A stretch of DNA of 64,000 nt from Pseudalgibacter ostreae (GTDB taxonomy: Bacteria > Bacteroidota > Bacteroidia > Flavobacteriales > Flavobacteriaceae): NCBI RefSeq assembly GCF_042427585.1, contig NZ_JBHMFC010000105.1, positions 132,775 through 196,774 on the forward strand. Direction: 5' to 3'. The notes under the pieces were generated by a model. It saw only the letters and a list, made by a program, of their open reading frames with translations, did no database searches and was not told the origin of the DNA. Every line of letters begins with the position of its first letter. The first letter of the stretch is position 1. Shown piece after piece: positions 35,719 to 45,500 of the stretch. Made by a program: the position numbers and the translations under genes.

Positions 35719-36827
35719 TTTGTTTCTTTTGGTAAAATTACCGTAAAGGTAGCGCCTTTAGCGGGATTATTTTCTGCTGAAATAGTGCCGTTATGGCTGG
35801 AAACGATACCATGCACCACACTTAAGCCCAAACCCGCTCCATCTCCTGTGGGTTTTGTGGTAAAAAAAGGTTGAAATACTTTCTCTAACGCCTCTAATGA
35901 AAGCCCTGGGCCTTGATCTGAAATTTTGAGTATAATATCTTTTCCCGATTCAAAAGCTTCAATAGTTACCAGTCCATTTTTTGGTGAAAAATAAATAGCA
36001 TTAATAATAAGGTTGAATATAATTTGAGTGAGTTGTATAGTGTCTGCCTGCAACCATAAGGTTTCGGTTTCTATCTTTACAACGTATTTGACTTGATGTT
36101 TACGAAACGTAGCATCTAGTAAATCTATTGCATTTTTAATGTTGGGCACAAGGTTTACCTGCGTCATCTCTTGAGGCATCTCACAAGCAAAGAACATGAG
36201 TTTTTTAACAACTTCTCTGGAAAAAATAGCGTTTTGGATTATTTTATCTAAATCTGCGATATTTTTATCATCAGCCTCATCTAAGTTATCTTTTATCAAT
36301 TCTGAAAAACCTAAAATATTAGCCAAAGGAGTATTCAACTCATGAGCAATACCGGCAGTAAGCTCTCCTAATATACCCAATCTGTCTGCACGTTCCATTT
36401 GGCGTTTTAAAGAGGTCTCACTTTTTCTAATTTCCATACGTTCCAGCAAACTTCCTAGTTTTAAAGCTATATTATCAAGTAAAAGTTGCTCCTCATTTAA
36501 AAAGCCTTTTTTTAAACCTTTAGGATCTTTTAAATAGGCAGAGATGGTACCCTCATGCTTATTAAAAATAGATATATTTGTAACTAATTTCGCTTTTACA
36601 TCTATAGGGTTATGAGAAGTACCCACTTCAATATTACCTGTAGCAATAACAATATGTGTTTCTTTAGGATAACGAAATGCTTTTTTTAAACTAAAGGCAA
36701 TCGCACCTATAGTGTCTTCAAGAATTTCCAAATCTGCATTTACAATAATAGACGAGACTTCGTAAAGACAGGTTAATTCTTTAATACGTTCTCTTAAAGC
36801 TAGTTCAGTATTAATTTTTAATTTCAT
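35715..36827 (-). CDS. Soluble histidine kinase, partner of the sigma-54 regulator
   Basis: 370 residues without a signal peptide or transmembrane segment. The N-terminal 130 residues look like a GAF-type sensor, followed by the H-box AGIAHELNTPLANI with His162, the N-box LIINAIYFSPKN, and ATP-lid motifs DQGPGLS and GAGLGLSVVHG. It should phosphorylate the NtrC-type regulator encoded next. Its start overlaps the end of the MscS gene by 17 bases, which suggests it senses a state linked to the channel, such as osmotic or membrane tension; that is inference. The ligand is unknown. Confidence 0.88.
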   Translation of the reverse strand: MKLKINTELALRERIKELTCLYEVSSIIVNADLEILEDTIGAIAFSLKKAFRYPKETHIVIATGNIEVGTSHNPIDVKAKLVTNISIFNKHEGTISAYLKDPKGLKKGFLNEEQLLLDNIALKLGSLLERMEIRKSETSLKRQMERADRLGILGELTAGIAHELNTPLANILGFSELIKDNLDEADDKNIADLDKIIQNAIFSREVVKKLMFFACEMPQEMTQVNLVPNIKNAIDLLDATFRKHQVKYVVKIETETLWLQADTIQLTQIIFNLIINAIYFSPKNGLVTIEAFESGKDIILKISDQGPGLSLEALEKVFQPFFTTKPTGDGAGLGLSVVHGIVSSHNGTISAENNPAKGATFTVILPKETK

Positions 36828-37929
36828 TTGTTGTATCCACTTCTGCTGGTTTCTCCTTTTTCATCACAATAGTTCTGTATGGAAAAGGGATTTCTATACC
36901 TTCTTTATCAAAACGCTTTTTTATACTCTCTAAGGCATCGCATTTAATTTGAAAGGTATCGCTAAAGTTACGCCCCCAGGTCCAGGCCCTAATCGTCATT
37001 GAAGAATCGTTAAGGGCTGTTAAGGCGGTTTTCACAATAGGTTTACCCTCATTTTTTTCTAAAGCTGTACGATTATCAAAAATGAGAGGATGCTTTTCAC
37101 ACTCCTCTTGCATTATTTTTTTGGCCAAATCGATGTCGCTATCATAAGATATTCCTATTTCAATACGCTCACAACACTTAAGTTCTCCTAAATCGTAATT
37201 AATCAACTTTTCTTTATTGATAATGGCATTAGGTATAACAATCATTTTATTTTCGAAATTACGAATAATAGTATGACGTAACGTGATATCGGTTACCCTA
37301 CCGACCATATTGTCCGTTATTTTTACAAGATCACCTATTTTAAAAGGTTTAAATGAAATTATAAACACACCACCTACTAGGTTTGAAAGGGCTTCTTGAG
37401 AGGCAACACCTGCAATAAGCGCCAATACTCCAGCGCCACCCAAAGCCGTTTGGGCAACACCTTTAAGCGATGGAAACGCCAAAAGCCCAAAAAGAACCCC
37501 TATAAAACAAATGGTAAATACCGCAATATAGCGCAAGAACTTAAAACTAGTAGGATCATAATCTTTTTCGATTTTCTCCTGAATTTTATATTTAAACCAC
37601 ATGTTGCACGCCGTGGCCAATATAATAGTGATTACAGACAAAAGCCCCAAATAACCTACCAATTTGAAATAACTTACCAGTGCTACATCTTTATCTCGGT
37701 CTACAAAAACAAAGCTCAAGGCTATAAGCCCTAAAACCAACCATAAAACATTTAAAATACGTTTAATGAGTTTTACGGGTTTTACCGATGCACCTGGAAA
37801 ATGTTCTCTTTGCTTTTTTAAAAGCCACTTATATATCAAATTATTCAATATATAAAGCACAACAACTGCTGCAATTACAATTGCTGCAAAAATAAGAGGA
37901 GACTGATAGGTTTGTAGAAACTCTTCCAT
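36811..37929 (-). CDS. MscS-family mechanosensitive ion channel
   Basis: 372 residues. Four to five transmembrane helices occupy residues 15-200. The pore helix region reads AQTALGGAGVLALIAGVASQ followed by EALSNLVGGVFI, the Gly/Ala-rich TM3 of MscS, then the soluble beta domain (FKIGDLVKITDNMVGRVTDI). It opens under membrane tension to release small solutes. It begins an overlapping three-gene operon with histidine kinase and response regulator, an uncommon partnership for this channel family. Confidence 0.9.
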   Translation of the reverse strand: MEEFLQTYQSPLIFAAIVIAAVVVLYILNNLIYKWLLKKQREHFPGASVKPVKLIKRILNVLWLVLGLIALSFVFVDRDKDVALVSYFKLVGYLGLLSVITIILATACNMWFKYKIQEKIEKDYDPTSFKFLRYIAVFTICFIGVLFGLLAFPSLKGVAQTALGGAGVLALIAGVASQEALSNLVGGVFIISFKPFKIGDLVKITDNMVGRVTDITLRHTIIRNFENKMIVIPNAIINKEKLINYDLGELKCCERIEIGISYDSDIDLAKKIMQEECEKHPLIFDNRTALEKNEGKPIVKTALTALNDSSMTIRAWTWGRNFSDTFQIKCDALESIKKRFDKEGIEIPFPYRTIVMKKEKPAEVDTTNEIKN

Positions 37930-38071
37930 AATTAATACATTTATACGTCACATTCCATTAAAAGTACCACAGGGTAGAGGCGCTCCAAATATTATAAAAC
38001 AAACCTTACAACTCCCAACGCCCTATCCCATAAAACCAAACCCAAAACAAACCTTCGGATTTAATTATCGA

Positions 38072-39475
38072 TTATTTCCAACCACCGCCTAAGGCCTCAT
38101 AAAGGTTGATTATCGATTGCAATTGGTTGTTTTTTGCTCTTACTAAATCTAAACTTGTATTTAGGGTGTTCTCTTCAGCTCTTAAAACCTCTAAATAATT
38201 TGCCAAACCGTTATTCAATAACTCTTGAGAATATTCGGTTGCCAATGCATAGGCGTCATACTCTTTTTGTTTTATTTCGCTTTTCTCAACAGCAGTATGA
38301 TAAGCAAACATAGCATCTGAAACCTCTTTACTGGCCACTAGCAGCGCATAATTAAAATTAAGTTTGGCTTGCTCTTGTTGTGCCTGGGACACTTCATATT
38401 GTGTACGGATTTTTCTTCCATTAAAAATAGGCTGTGTTAAGCCTCCAACTACAGTTGCAAAAAGAGAATTGGCATTAAAAAGTTCATCCAGCTCCAGGCT
38501 TTGAAAACCACCATTTGCAGAAAGTGTAAGCGAAGGATAAAAATGGCTTCGTGCTACATTTGTAAGTTCAAAAGCATTACGCAATTGGAACTCCGCAGCA
38601 ATAACATCAGGACGATTACTTAACAACTGGCTGGGAACACCCACAGCTAAAGGCGTTGTGATTTTTTGCTCCTGTAAAGTAGAGCGCTCTATATCATGAG
38701 GCATTTCTCCCAATAATATAGACATCGTATTCTCTAATACATGCAATTCGTTTTTTAAATCAACAAGAATCGCTTGTGCAGTGTATAGTTGTGCCTCGGT
38801 TTGCTTTACACTTACCTGCGTAACACTTCCTGCTTCTTTTAAAGCTTCAGAAGTCTCTAAACTGTTAATTCGTGAAGCAATTGTTTTTTCTGTTATATTA
38901 ATTTGTTCATCTACTGCAAGCAATTGATAATATACCGAAGCAATATTAGCAATCAATCTTGTTTTTACAGCCGTATGTGCCGCAACAGTTTGTAAATAAC
39001 TGGCTTCAAAAGCTCGTTTATTGCTTCTTATTTTCCCCCATATATCCGCTTCCCAGGATAATGATCCCATCACATCATATTGATCTAATGACCCTCTGGA
39101 CAAGCTTCCTAACGGACTATTTTTAGATAGTTCCTGATGCGTAAATTGTGCTTTGGCAGAAAGCGTAGGGTAGTAACCTGATTTCCCTTGCTTAAAATAA
39201 GCTTCGGAAGCCAAAATTTTCTGTAAAGCTACACGGATATCCATGTTGTGTTCTAAACCTTTTTCAATATAACTATTCAATATAGGATCTGTAAACAAAT
39301 CTTTCCATGACACATCTGCCATCGTTAAGCTATCTGTAGAAATATGATCTGTTCTAAAATTAGCTTCGAGGTTTTCTAATTCTGGTTGCGTATATTCTTT
39401 TGCAACGAAACAAGATTGTAAAGTCAGCAATGCTAAAAACACAAGGCTGACTTTTATAATTATTGATTTTTTCAT
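38072..39475 (-). CDS. Outer-membrane efflux lipoprotein (TolC/OprM type)
   Basis: 467 residues. Lipobox LQSC22 anchors it. The two halves each show the long helical repeat of the outer-membrane efflux protein family, e.g. SWKDLFTDPILNSYIEKGLEHN in part, RGSLDQYDVMGSLSWEADIWG in part, and LLSNRPDVIAAEFQLR. It forms the exit duct for the RND pump encoded 24 bases upstream. The order adaptor-pump-duct behind a GbsR/MarR regulator is a complete tripartite efflux operon. The substrate may be antibiotics, bile-like amphiphiles or metabolites; sequence does not decide. Confidence 0.92.
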   Translation of the reverse strand: MKKSIIIKVSLVFLALLTLQSCFVAKEYTQPELENLEANFRTDHISTDSLTMADVSWKDLFTDPILNSYIEKGLEHNMDIRVALQKILASEAYFKQGKSGYYPTLSAKAQFTHQELSKNSPLGSLSRGSLDQYDVMGSLSWEADIWGKIRSNKRAFEASYLQTVAAHTAVKTRLIANIASVYYQLLAVDEQINITEKTIASRINSLETSEALKEAGSVTQVSVKQTEAQLYTAQAILVDLKNELHVLENTMSILLGEMPHDIERSTLQEQKITTPLAVGVPSQLLSNRPDVIAAEFQLRNAFELTNVARSHFYPSLTLSANGGFQSLELDELFNANSLFATVVGGLTQPIFNGRKIRTQYEVSQAQQEQAKLNFNYALLVASKEVSDAMFAYHTAVEKSEIKQKEYDAYALATEYSQELLNNGLANYLEVLRAEENTLNTSLDLVRAKNNQLQSIINLYEALGGGWK

Positions 39476-39499
39476 TTTTTTTAAATTTCAAATTGCAAA

Positions 39500-42400
39500 T
39501 TATGCTTCGTCTATTACTGGCTTAGGTTTAGAGCTTACTTTTTCATGTAACCATTGGAAAAGCATATACAGGATAGGAATGGTAAACACTCCTAAAACAG
39601 TCCCTATTAATAAACCACCAACAGCACCTGTACCAATAGCCCTGTTTCCTTCAGAACCTACGCCTGTTGCTATTACTAAAGGGGTTAGCCCAAAAATAAA
39701 AGCTAAAGACGTCATTAAAATAGGACGTAAACGCGCTTTTGCTCCATCAATGGCCGCATCGTATATACTCTCACCCTGTTGTCGTCTTTGTATCGCGAAC
39801 TCCACGATCAAAATAGCGTTTTTCGCTAATAGACCAATCAACATAATTAAGGCAATTTGGAAATAAATATTATTTTCCAAACCTGCAAGCTTGGTTGTAA
39901 TAAATGCTCCAAAAATCCCCAAAGGTAAAGAGAACAATACTGCGAATGGTAACATATAACTCTCGTACTGTGCCGCCAATAAGAAATACACAAACACAAT
40001 AACCAAAATTAAGATGGTAGTGGTTTGATTTCCTGCAGCGAGCTCCTCTCGTGTTAAACCAGAATAAGCCGTAGAGTAATTACTTGGCAACGTAGCAGAA
40101 ACCTCTTCTATTGCAGCAATACCATCCCCTGTACTAAACCCCGGATTTAAAGCCCCCGTAATAGATGTGGAGTTAAACAAGTTGAATCGTGTTACCGATT
40201 GTGGCCCAAAATCACGCTCTAAACTCACAAATTGGGTTATAGGAGCCATCTCCCCAGTTCCGGTTTTTACAAATAGGTTGCTTATGTCTTGTTTTTGAGC
40301 TCTATCTTCTGGTAAAGCCTGAATATAAACTCTAAATTGTTTTCCAAAACGAGAGAAGTCGGCAGCGTAAATACTTCCAATATACCCTTGCATGGTATTG
40401 AAAATGGTATTGATATTTACACCATATTCTTTGGCCAACGGCACATTGATATCCAATTTATATTGTGGATATTTGGTGCTAAATGATGAGTTCGCGTATT
40501 GAAACTCTGGTCGCTGACTCAATTTAGAGATAAACTCTTGATTGGTTTTGTCTAAATCTTCAAAACTTCCTCCAGAACGATCTAACAGATTAACTTCAAC
40601 ACCAGCAGAATTCCCAAAACCTGGTATACTTGGTGGAGAGAAGAAAATAATATTTGCTTCCGGAATAGTCGAAGCAACGCCAAACAGTCTTCCAATAATT
40701 GCTTTTGATGATGTTTCGTCTGTCTCACGCTCACTCCAGTTCTTTAACTTAATAAAGCCCAATCCATAGTTATTTCCAGCGCCACTTATTAAACTTCGTC
40801 CGTTAATAAGCGTAACACTTTGCACACCTTCCACTTGTAGAATTTTTTCACGTAAACCTCTGTTCACTTCTGCTGTTCTATCTACAGAAGCTCCTGGTGG
40901 CAATTCCACATTTACAAACACCAAACCTCTGTCTTCATCTGGCACAAAACCTGTAGGTGTAGTTGATGACGCGTACCAAATACCTGCAACAGCGGCAACC
41001 AGTATAACAACATTTAACCATTTATGTCTATATAAAAAGCCAATGGATTGTCCATACTTATAAGTCATGGCGTTAAAACCTGCATTAAAAGCATTGTAAA
41101 AACGTTGCAATACCGTTCTTTTCTTTTCTTCTTCAGAATGTGGTTTTAAAAAGATAGCACATAAAGCCGGACTTAAAGTTAAGGCATTTACTGCAGAAAT
41201 GATTATAGCTACAATAAGGGTGACACCAAACTGCTTGTAAAACACCCCTGTAGGCCCTGTAATAAACGTTACGGGAACAAAAACCGCTGCCATTACCAAG
41301 GTAATAGACACGATTGCTCCAGATATTTCACTCATGGCAGTCATGGTTGCCTTTTGTACATCTTTAGCGCCTTGATCGATTTTGGCGTGCACGGCCTCTA
41401 CCACAACAATGGCATCATCTACCACAATCCCAATGGCCAAGAGTAATGCGAAAAGTGTTAAAAGGTTAATGGTGTATCCAAATAAATTTAAAAAGAAAAA
41501 GGTTCCTATAATAGATACCGGCACCGCAATAGCTGGAATTAACGTCGATCTAAAATCTTGCAAGAAAATAAAAACCACAAGGAATACCAAAATAAAGGCT
41601 TCTATTAGCGTATGGGTTACTTTTTCTATAGAAGCGTTTAAAAACTCATTGGTATCATAAGGAATGATATACTCTATCCCTTCTGGAAAGTTTTTCTCAA
41701 GTGATGCCAATTCGGCTTTAACTTCTTCGATAATGGTTTGTGCGTCGGATCCTTTTGTTTGAAAAACACCTAAAGCGACACTTGGGTTTCCATTGGTGTT
41801 AGCACTTGCTGCATAAGATTGTGCATCAAGTTCTATTTTAGCGACATCTTTTAATCTTAAAAACTCGCCATTTCCTAAAGATTTTAAAATGATATTTTCG
41901 TACTCTTCTTGATTACTATATCTACCATCGTAAGTAATTACATAAGAGAATGCCTCACCACTGTTTTCCCCAATAGTTCCGGCCGCAGCTTCTTGACTTT
42001 GCTCGTTAATAGCAGCCGTAATATCGGAAGGTGCAAGACCATAAGTAGCCAATTTATCTGGTTTTAACCAAATACGCATGGCATAATCTTTAGCTCCAAA
42101 TACGGAAACATTTCCAACACCGTTAACCCTTTGGAAGGCAGGTACCGCATTAATTTTTAAATAATTTTGAAGGTAAGTGTCATTATAATCTTTATTAGTA
42201 CTAAAAAAACTAATAAACATTAAAGCACTGGTCTGTTGCTTTTCTGTTAAAACCCCTGTTTGCCTAACAGCCTGAGGTAAAAGCGGATTGGCACGTGCCA
42301 CCCGGTTCTGAACATTTACGGCAGCAATATCCGGATCGACATCTTGATTGAAATAAACCGTAATATTTGCAGTACCATTATTAGTGGCCGTAGAGGTGAT

Positions 42401-42631
42401 ATAGGTCATCCCTTCTACACCATTAATTTGTTCTTCTATGGGAATAATTACACTTTCCAGAATGGTTGCTGCGGTTGCCCCTGGATAGGAAGCGGACACC
42501 TGAATGGTTGGAGGTGCTATATCAGGATATTGGGTTACGGAAAGAGACTGGAGTCCCAAAATACCCAATATCACTATAATTATAGAGATAACTGTAGATA
42601 ATACAGGTCTCGTTATGAATGTTTTAAGCAT
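39500..42631 (-). CDS. RND-type multidrug efflux pump (HAE-1/AcrB family)
   Basis: 1043 residues, the usual length for AcrB-type pumps. Twelve transmembrane helices in two halves. The opening FITRPVLSTVISIIIVILG and the proton-relay GIVVDDAIVVVEAV (Asp pair near residue 405) identify the hydrophobe/amphiphile efflux family rather than metal pumps. Motifs PGATAATILESVI and GLLAKNAILIVEFA follow the family pattern. It exchanges protons for drugs or other amphiphilic molecules. It lies between the adaptor gene (37-base gap) and the outer-membrane duct gene (24-base gap). Confidence 0.94.
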   Translation of the reverse strand: MLKTFITRPVLSTVISIIIVILGILGLQSLSVTQYPDIAPPTIQVSASYPGATAATILESVIIPIEEQINGVEGMTYITSTATNNGTANITVYFNQDVDPDIAAVNVQNRVARANPLLPQAVRQTGVLTEKQQTSALMFISFFSTNKDYNDTYLQNYLKINAVPAFQRVNGVGNVSVFGAKDYAMRIWLKPDKLATYGLAPSDITAAINEQSQEAAAGTIGENSGEAFSYVITYDGRYSNQEEYENIILKSLGNGEFLRLKDVAKIELDAQSYAASANTNGNPSVALGVFQTKGSDAQTIIEEVKAELASLEKNFPEGIEYIIPYDTNEFLNASIEKVTHTLIEAFILVFLVVFIFLQDFRSTLIPAIAVPVSIIGTFFFLNLFGYTINLLTLFALLLAIGIVVDDAIVVVEAVHAKIDQGAKDVQKATMTAMSEISGAIVSITLVMAAVFVPVTFITGPTGVFYKQFGVTLIVAIIISAVNALTLSPALCAIFLKPHSEEEKKRTVLQRFYNAFNAGFNAMTYKYGQSIGFLYRHKWLNVVILVAAVAGIWYASSTTPTGFVPDEDRGLVFVNVELPPGASVDRTAEVNRGLREKILQVEGVQSVTLINGRSLISGAGNNYGLGFIKLKNWSERETDETSSKAIIGRLFGVASTIPEANIIFFSPPSIPGFGNSAGVEVNLLDRSGGSFEDLDKTNQEFISKLSQRPEFQYANSSFSTKYPQYKLDINVPLAKEYGVNINTIFNTMQGYIGSIYAADFSRFGKQFRVYIQALPEDRAQKQDISNLFVKTGTGEMAPITQFVSLERDFGPQSVTRFNLFNSTSITGALNPGFSTGDGIAAIEEVSATLPSNYSTAYSGLTREELAAGNQTTTILILVIVFVYFLLAAQYESYMLPFAVLFSLPLGIFGAFITTKLAGLENNIYFQIALIMLIGLLAKNAILIVEFAIQRRQQGESIYDAAIDGAKARLRPILMTSLAFIFGLTPLVIATGVGSEGNRAIGTGAVGGLLIGTVLGVFTIPILYMLFQWLHEKVSSKPKPVIDEA

Positions 42632-42668
42632 GGTTTCTTAATTTTTCTTGTCTTGATGAAACATTATA

Positions 42669-43811
42669 TTATTGAAACTCTGGCGTGATAGGCTTTGAAA
42701 TACTATCAAAATCAGATTTTGTTGGTTCGATGGGCATACCATCTCTTACTTTACCAATTCCTTTGGCTATAACAGTTTCCCCTTTTTCAAGACCTGTATC
42801 TACGATAAATAAATTATCGCTTTTTCCTTTAATAGTGATCGCTTTTGAAACTGCAACGGTGTTTTTTGCCGAATCTTGTTGTACAACATAAACAAGTCTG
42901 CTATTTTGATTTTCGAAGGTTGCTTCTTGAGGAACAACGACCACATTTTCATAAACGGTTGGCACTTTAATCGTACCACTATTTCCATTGGTTAAAATCC
43001 CATTGGCATTGTCAAATCGTGCTCTAAATGATACGGTTCCAGTATTCCTATTGATTTGAGAATTAATGGTTTCTATCTTTCCTTTAGAATCGTATTCACG
43101 ACCATTGGCCAGAATCAAAGTAACTTCTGAAAGATTTTTTATTTTTTCTTCTTTTGAAGTCCCTTCAGCATTTTGAATAAAGTCAAGATACTCTTTTTCA
43201 TTCATAGAAAAATAAGCATAAACATTGCTAATATCTGAAACGGTGGTTAAGGCACCTTGACTGGAAGGGCTTACTAAAGAGCCTTTTCTCAATCTTATTT
43301 CGCCAACATAACCATCTACTGGGCTCTTTATAGTTCCATATCCGATGTTAGATGAAATACTATTAAAACCACTTTTAGCCTGTTCCAGTTGTGCTTTAGC
43401 CGTTTCCAACTGCACACTACTAATGATGTTTTTTTCCACCAAAGGTTTTAATTTATTCACCTCAACCTGTGCGGCATTTACATTCGCTTTTGCTGCTAAG
43501 GCATCTTGGTTCATGGATTCTGTTTCCAATCTAAATAACACTTGGCCTTTTCGTACCTTTTGGCCTTCATCTACCAAAACATCTGTAATGTACCCTGAAA
43601 TTTTTGCACGTACTTCACTATTTACAACCCCCTCAATACTGGTTGGATAACTAATGTAGGTTGTAACGGTTTTAACAGGAATTTCAATTACCGGCAATGC
43701 CATAGCCCGAGGTTGGCCTCCAGCAGCATTTTGGGAGTTTTTATCGTTACCGCATGAAGCCACCAAAATAAGTAGCAATAAAGGCATTATGTTTTTTGTA
43801 ATAGAGTTCAT
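42669..43811 (-). CDS. RND efflux periplasmic adaptor (membrane fusion protein), lipoprotein
   Basis: 380 residues. Lipobox VASC20. The biotinyl-lipoyl halves VRAKISGYITDVLVDEGQKV and GTIKSPVDGYVGEIRLRKG flank an alpha-helical hairpin (about residues 95-150), and a beta-barrel follows (about 210-290). It connects the inner-membrane pump to the outer duct. The gene starts 12 bases after the regulator gene and is the first structural gene of the efflux operon. Confidence 0.92.
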   Translation of the reverse strand: MNSITKNIMPLLLLILVASCGNDKNSQNAAGGQPRAMALPVIEIPVKTVTTYISYPTSIEGVVNSEVRAKISGYITDVLVDEGQKVRKGQVLFRLETESMNQDALAAKANVNAAQVEVNKLKPLVEKNIISSVQLETAKAQLEQAKSGFNSISSNIGYGTIKSPVDGYVGEIRLRKGSLVSPSSQGALTTVSDISNVYAYFSMNEKEYLDFIQNAEGTSKEEKIKNLSEVTLILANGREYDSKGKIETINSQINRNTGTVSFRARFDNANGILTNGNSGTIKVPTVYENVVVVPQEATFENQNSRLVYVVQQDSAKNTVAVSKAITIKGKSDNLFIVDTGLEKGETVIAKGIGKVRDGMPIEPTKSDFDSISKPITPEFQ

Positions 43812-43823
43812 TGTATTTGATGT

Positions 43824-44309
43824 TTAAGCTTGATTTTGAAAATCGGTTATTTTTTTGAGTTTACTGGTAATTTTTTCTCGTTGGTCTTTAAGATATTCTT
43901 CAAAAAGACTTCCTAAGTACTTTTCGTTTTTAAATTTATCAGGATTATTCGCTTTATTAAATGTGTTTATTTTTTGCACAATTTCCAACTCCTTGTCAAT
44001 GGTAAACAAATGCTGCTCCATGGTGTTCATGATGTAAAACCTAGACGTTCGAAAATAACGTTTTCGATCTCCTGGTTTGGTGTAGTACTCAATATAATGT
44101 AATTGAATCAATACATTTATGTTGCTAGAGACCGAACTCTTACTGGCTTGCGTAATTTGGATAATATTATCAAAACTTAATCCGTCATAGCAAGAAAGAA
44201 TAAGAGCGGCATAAATTCTGGCCGCAAGTGGAGATAAATCTGAACGCTCCTCAAGCATAAGCCCAACTTCTTCTATTAGCTGTTTTTGTTCTTTAGATAT
44301 ATGTTCCAT
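43824..44309 (-). CDS. GbsR/MarR-type transcriptional regulator of the efflux operon
   Basis: 161 residues with a winged helix (about 20-90): LSPLAARIYAALIL, LSFDNIIQITQASKSSVSSN (recognition helix) and the wing YYTKPGDRKRYF, as in GbsR/MarR-family proteins; the C-terminal helices would form the dimer. It is the first gene of the efflux operon and probably represses it. Upstream lies a -7 element (44327-44334) followed 3 bp later by a long inverted repeat (44338-44361) covering the -33 region, with a second copy at 44393-44416. This is the layout expected for autorepression. Confidence 0.85.
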   Translation of the reverse strand: MEHISKEQKQLIEEVGLMLEERSDLSPLAARIYAALILSCYDGLSFDNIIQITQASKSSVSSNINVLIQLHYIEYYTKPGDRKRYFRTSRFYIMNTMEQHLFTIDKELEIVQKINTFNKANNPDKFKNEKYLGSLFEEYLKDQREKITSKLKKITDFQNQA

Positions 44310-44326
44310 AATAATTATTAAGGATG

Positions 44327-44361
44327 CAAAAATATAATTAGTTCGGAATGTACCGAACTAA
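44327..44361 (-). promoter_or_regulatory. Promoter and overlapping operator of the GbsR/MarR-efflux operon
   Basis: The minus-strand -7 is TATTTTTG (44334-44327). Three bases upstream lies the inverted repeat TTAGTTCG-N8-CGAACTAA (44338-44361; perfect 8-bp arms extended by one pair). It covers the spacer and -33 position, so a bound regulator would block the promoter. Confidence 0.72.
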
Positions 44362-44392
44362 AAAACACTAAATATTTGTTAAAAAGAAACGA

Positions 44393-44416
44393 AAGGTTCG
44401 CTTTATACCGAACTAA
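44393..44416. promoter_or_regulatory. Second copy of the GbsR/MarR operator-like repeat
   Basis: AAGGTTCG-N8-CGAACTAA has the same 24-base layout as the site 55 bp away at 44338. It is also nested in an 11-bp hairpin, GGTTCGCTTTA (44395-44405) with TAAAGCGAACC (44414-44424). Confidence 0.55.
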
Positions 44417-44614
44417 AGCGAACCACCTGTGATAAGGCCTATAAAAACGGCACTTAAATGTGGTTTTTATTAACATCCTAGAGTATTAATATTAGAGAAA
44501 TCGATGTTTTTTAAAAAAATCAGATGAAAAAAAATAGGGTAACGAAACAAACTTGGTAATTATATATCAACTCCAATTTTAAACAGCATTCATATACTTT
44601 TACACGACCAAAAA

Positions 44615-45119
44615 TTACTTATAAGCTATAGCGATAACATTAAATACTCTATTTTCGTCTGCCAACTTCAAGACTACTAATGCCCCTACTTTTTTCCCCA
44701 TTAATAGCTGGGCTACAGGCGATATAAAAGACATTTTTTGTTTAGCAATATCGGCTTCGTCAACACCTACAATTTGATAAGTTTGATAGTTTACCTCATC
44801 ACCTAATCTTTAATGTAATTGTGGCACCAAAACGGATTTCATCTTTTGGTTGCGTTGCTAAATCAATAATTTTAGCTGTAGCTATTCTATTTTGGAGCAG
44901 CTGCAACTTTGCAGCGGTATAATTAGAAGCGATTCGTTTTTCTTTTTCATCGGTATAGGCAACGGCATCCAACGCCTTTAAAAGCGATTGTTTTTCAGAT
45001 ATGAGTTCGTGCATGCCCGCTTGCGTAACATAGTTAGTAATACCAACTGGCAGGTCTGCCCTTGGCGGTACTATAGGCATTTCTTCTTGATCCTCTTCTT
45101 TTACAAATCCCCTGCTCAT
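44615..45119 (-). pseudogene. GreA/GreB-type elongation factor with a one-base frameshift
   Basis: The frame from ATG 45119 encodes MSRGFVKEEDQEEMP..., a coiled coil and FGATITLK, then stops at 44799 after 106 residues. One base further along, the other frame continues without interruption as LGDEVNYQTYQIVGVDEADI (in part), FISPVAQLLMGKKVG and ends at TAA 44615. Removing a single A near 44807 restores a 167-residue protein, the normal GreA/GreB length, with both the coiled coil and FKBP-like domain. The family relieves stalled RNA polymerase. Either the gene is recently broken, the assembly has an indel error, or a frameshift is used; the first two are likelier. Other intergenic sequence between 44425 and 44614 shows nothing else. 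Confidence 0.82.
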
Positions 45120-45445
45120 AACCCCCTCTTTAATTTATTTATCTTTTTTTAATTTAACACTGTATTAAGGTAAAAAGACTTAAGCACTTTACCAAAATAC
45201 AGCGAAATAAAATAGCATCTTTACAAGCTTATCTCTAATATTAAAATACAAGATACATTGGATGTGTTTTTAAAGAAAGGGCAGAAAAAGCCTCACGATT
45301 TTGCCCAAAAACATCTGTATTTCAGCTTGTAATCAATCTCAAATGCTTGTGTTCATTTTTGAGCCATTTCTTTACTAGACACTCGAGCCGTTACTAGATT
45401 TGCTTTATTAACTTTATAAGCTATGGCTCTATATCTATAAAAAAA
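45120..45445. other. Intergenic region upstream of the GreB-like gene
   Basis: No gene found between the GreB-like start and the terminator of the monooxygenase gene. Sequence is AT-rich without an evident paired promoter. Confidence 0.4.
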
Positions 45446-45472
45446 CCTCACAGATTTTAAAAATCTGTGAGG
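45446..45472 (-). terminator. Terminator after the trimethylamine monooxygenase gene
   Basis: Exact inverted repeat of CCTCACAGATTTT around one central base (practical stem about 11 bp, loop 5). On the minus strand it is followed by TTTTTTT. It lies 29 bases after the stop codon at 45501. Confidence 0.85.
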
Positions 45473-45500
45473 CTCTGCCTGAACAATGGCAGCATCTTAT

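Noticed and set aside
44395..44424. 11-bp hairpin read as a terminator
   Set aside because: No T-run follows on either strand, and the arms include the operator half-sites; an operator role explains it better.
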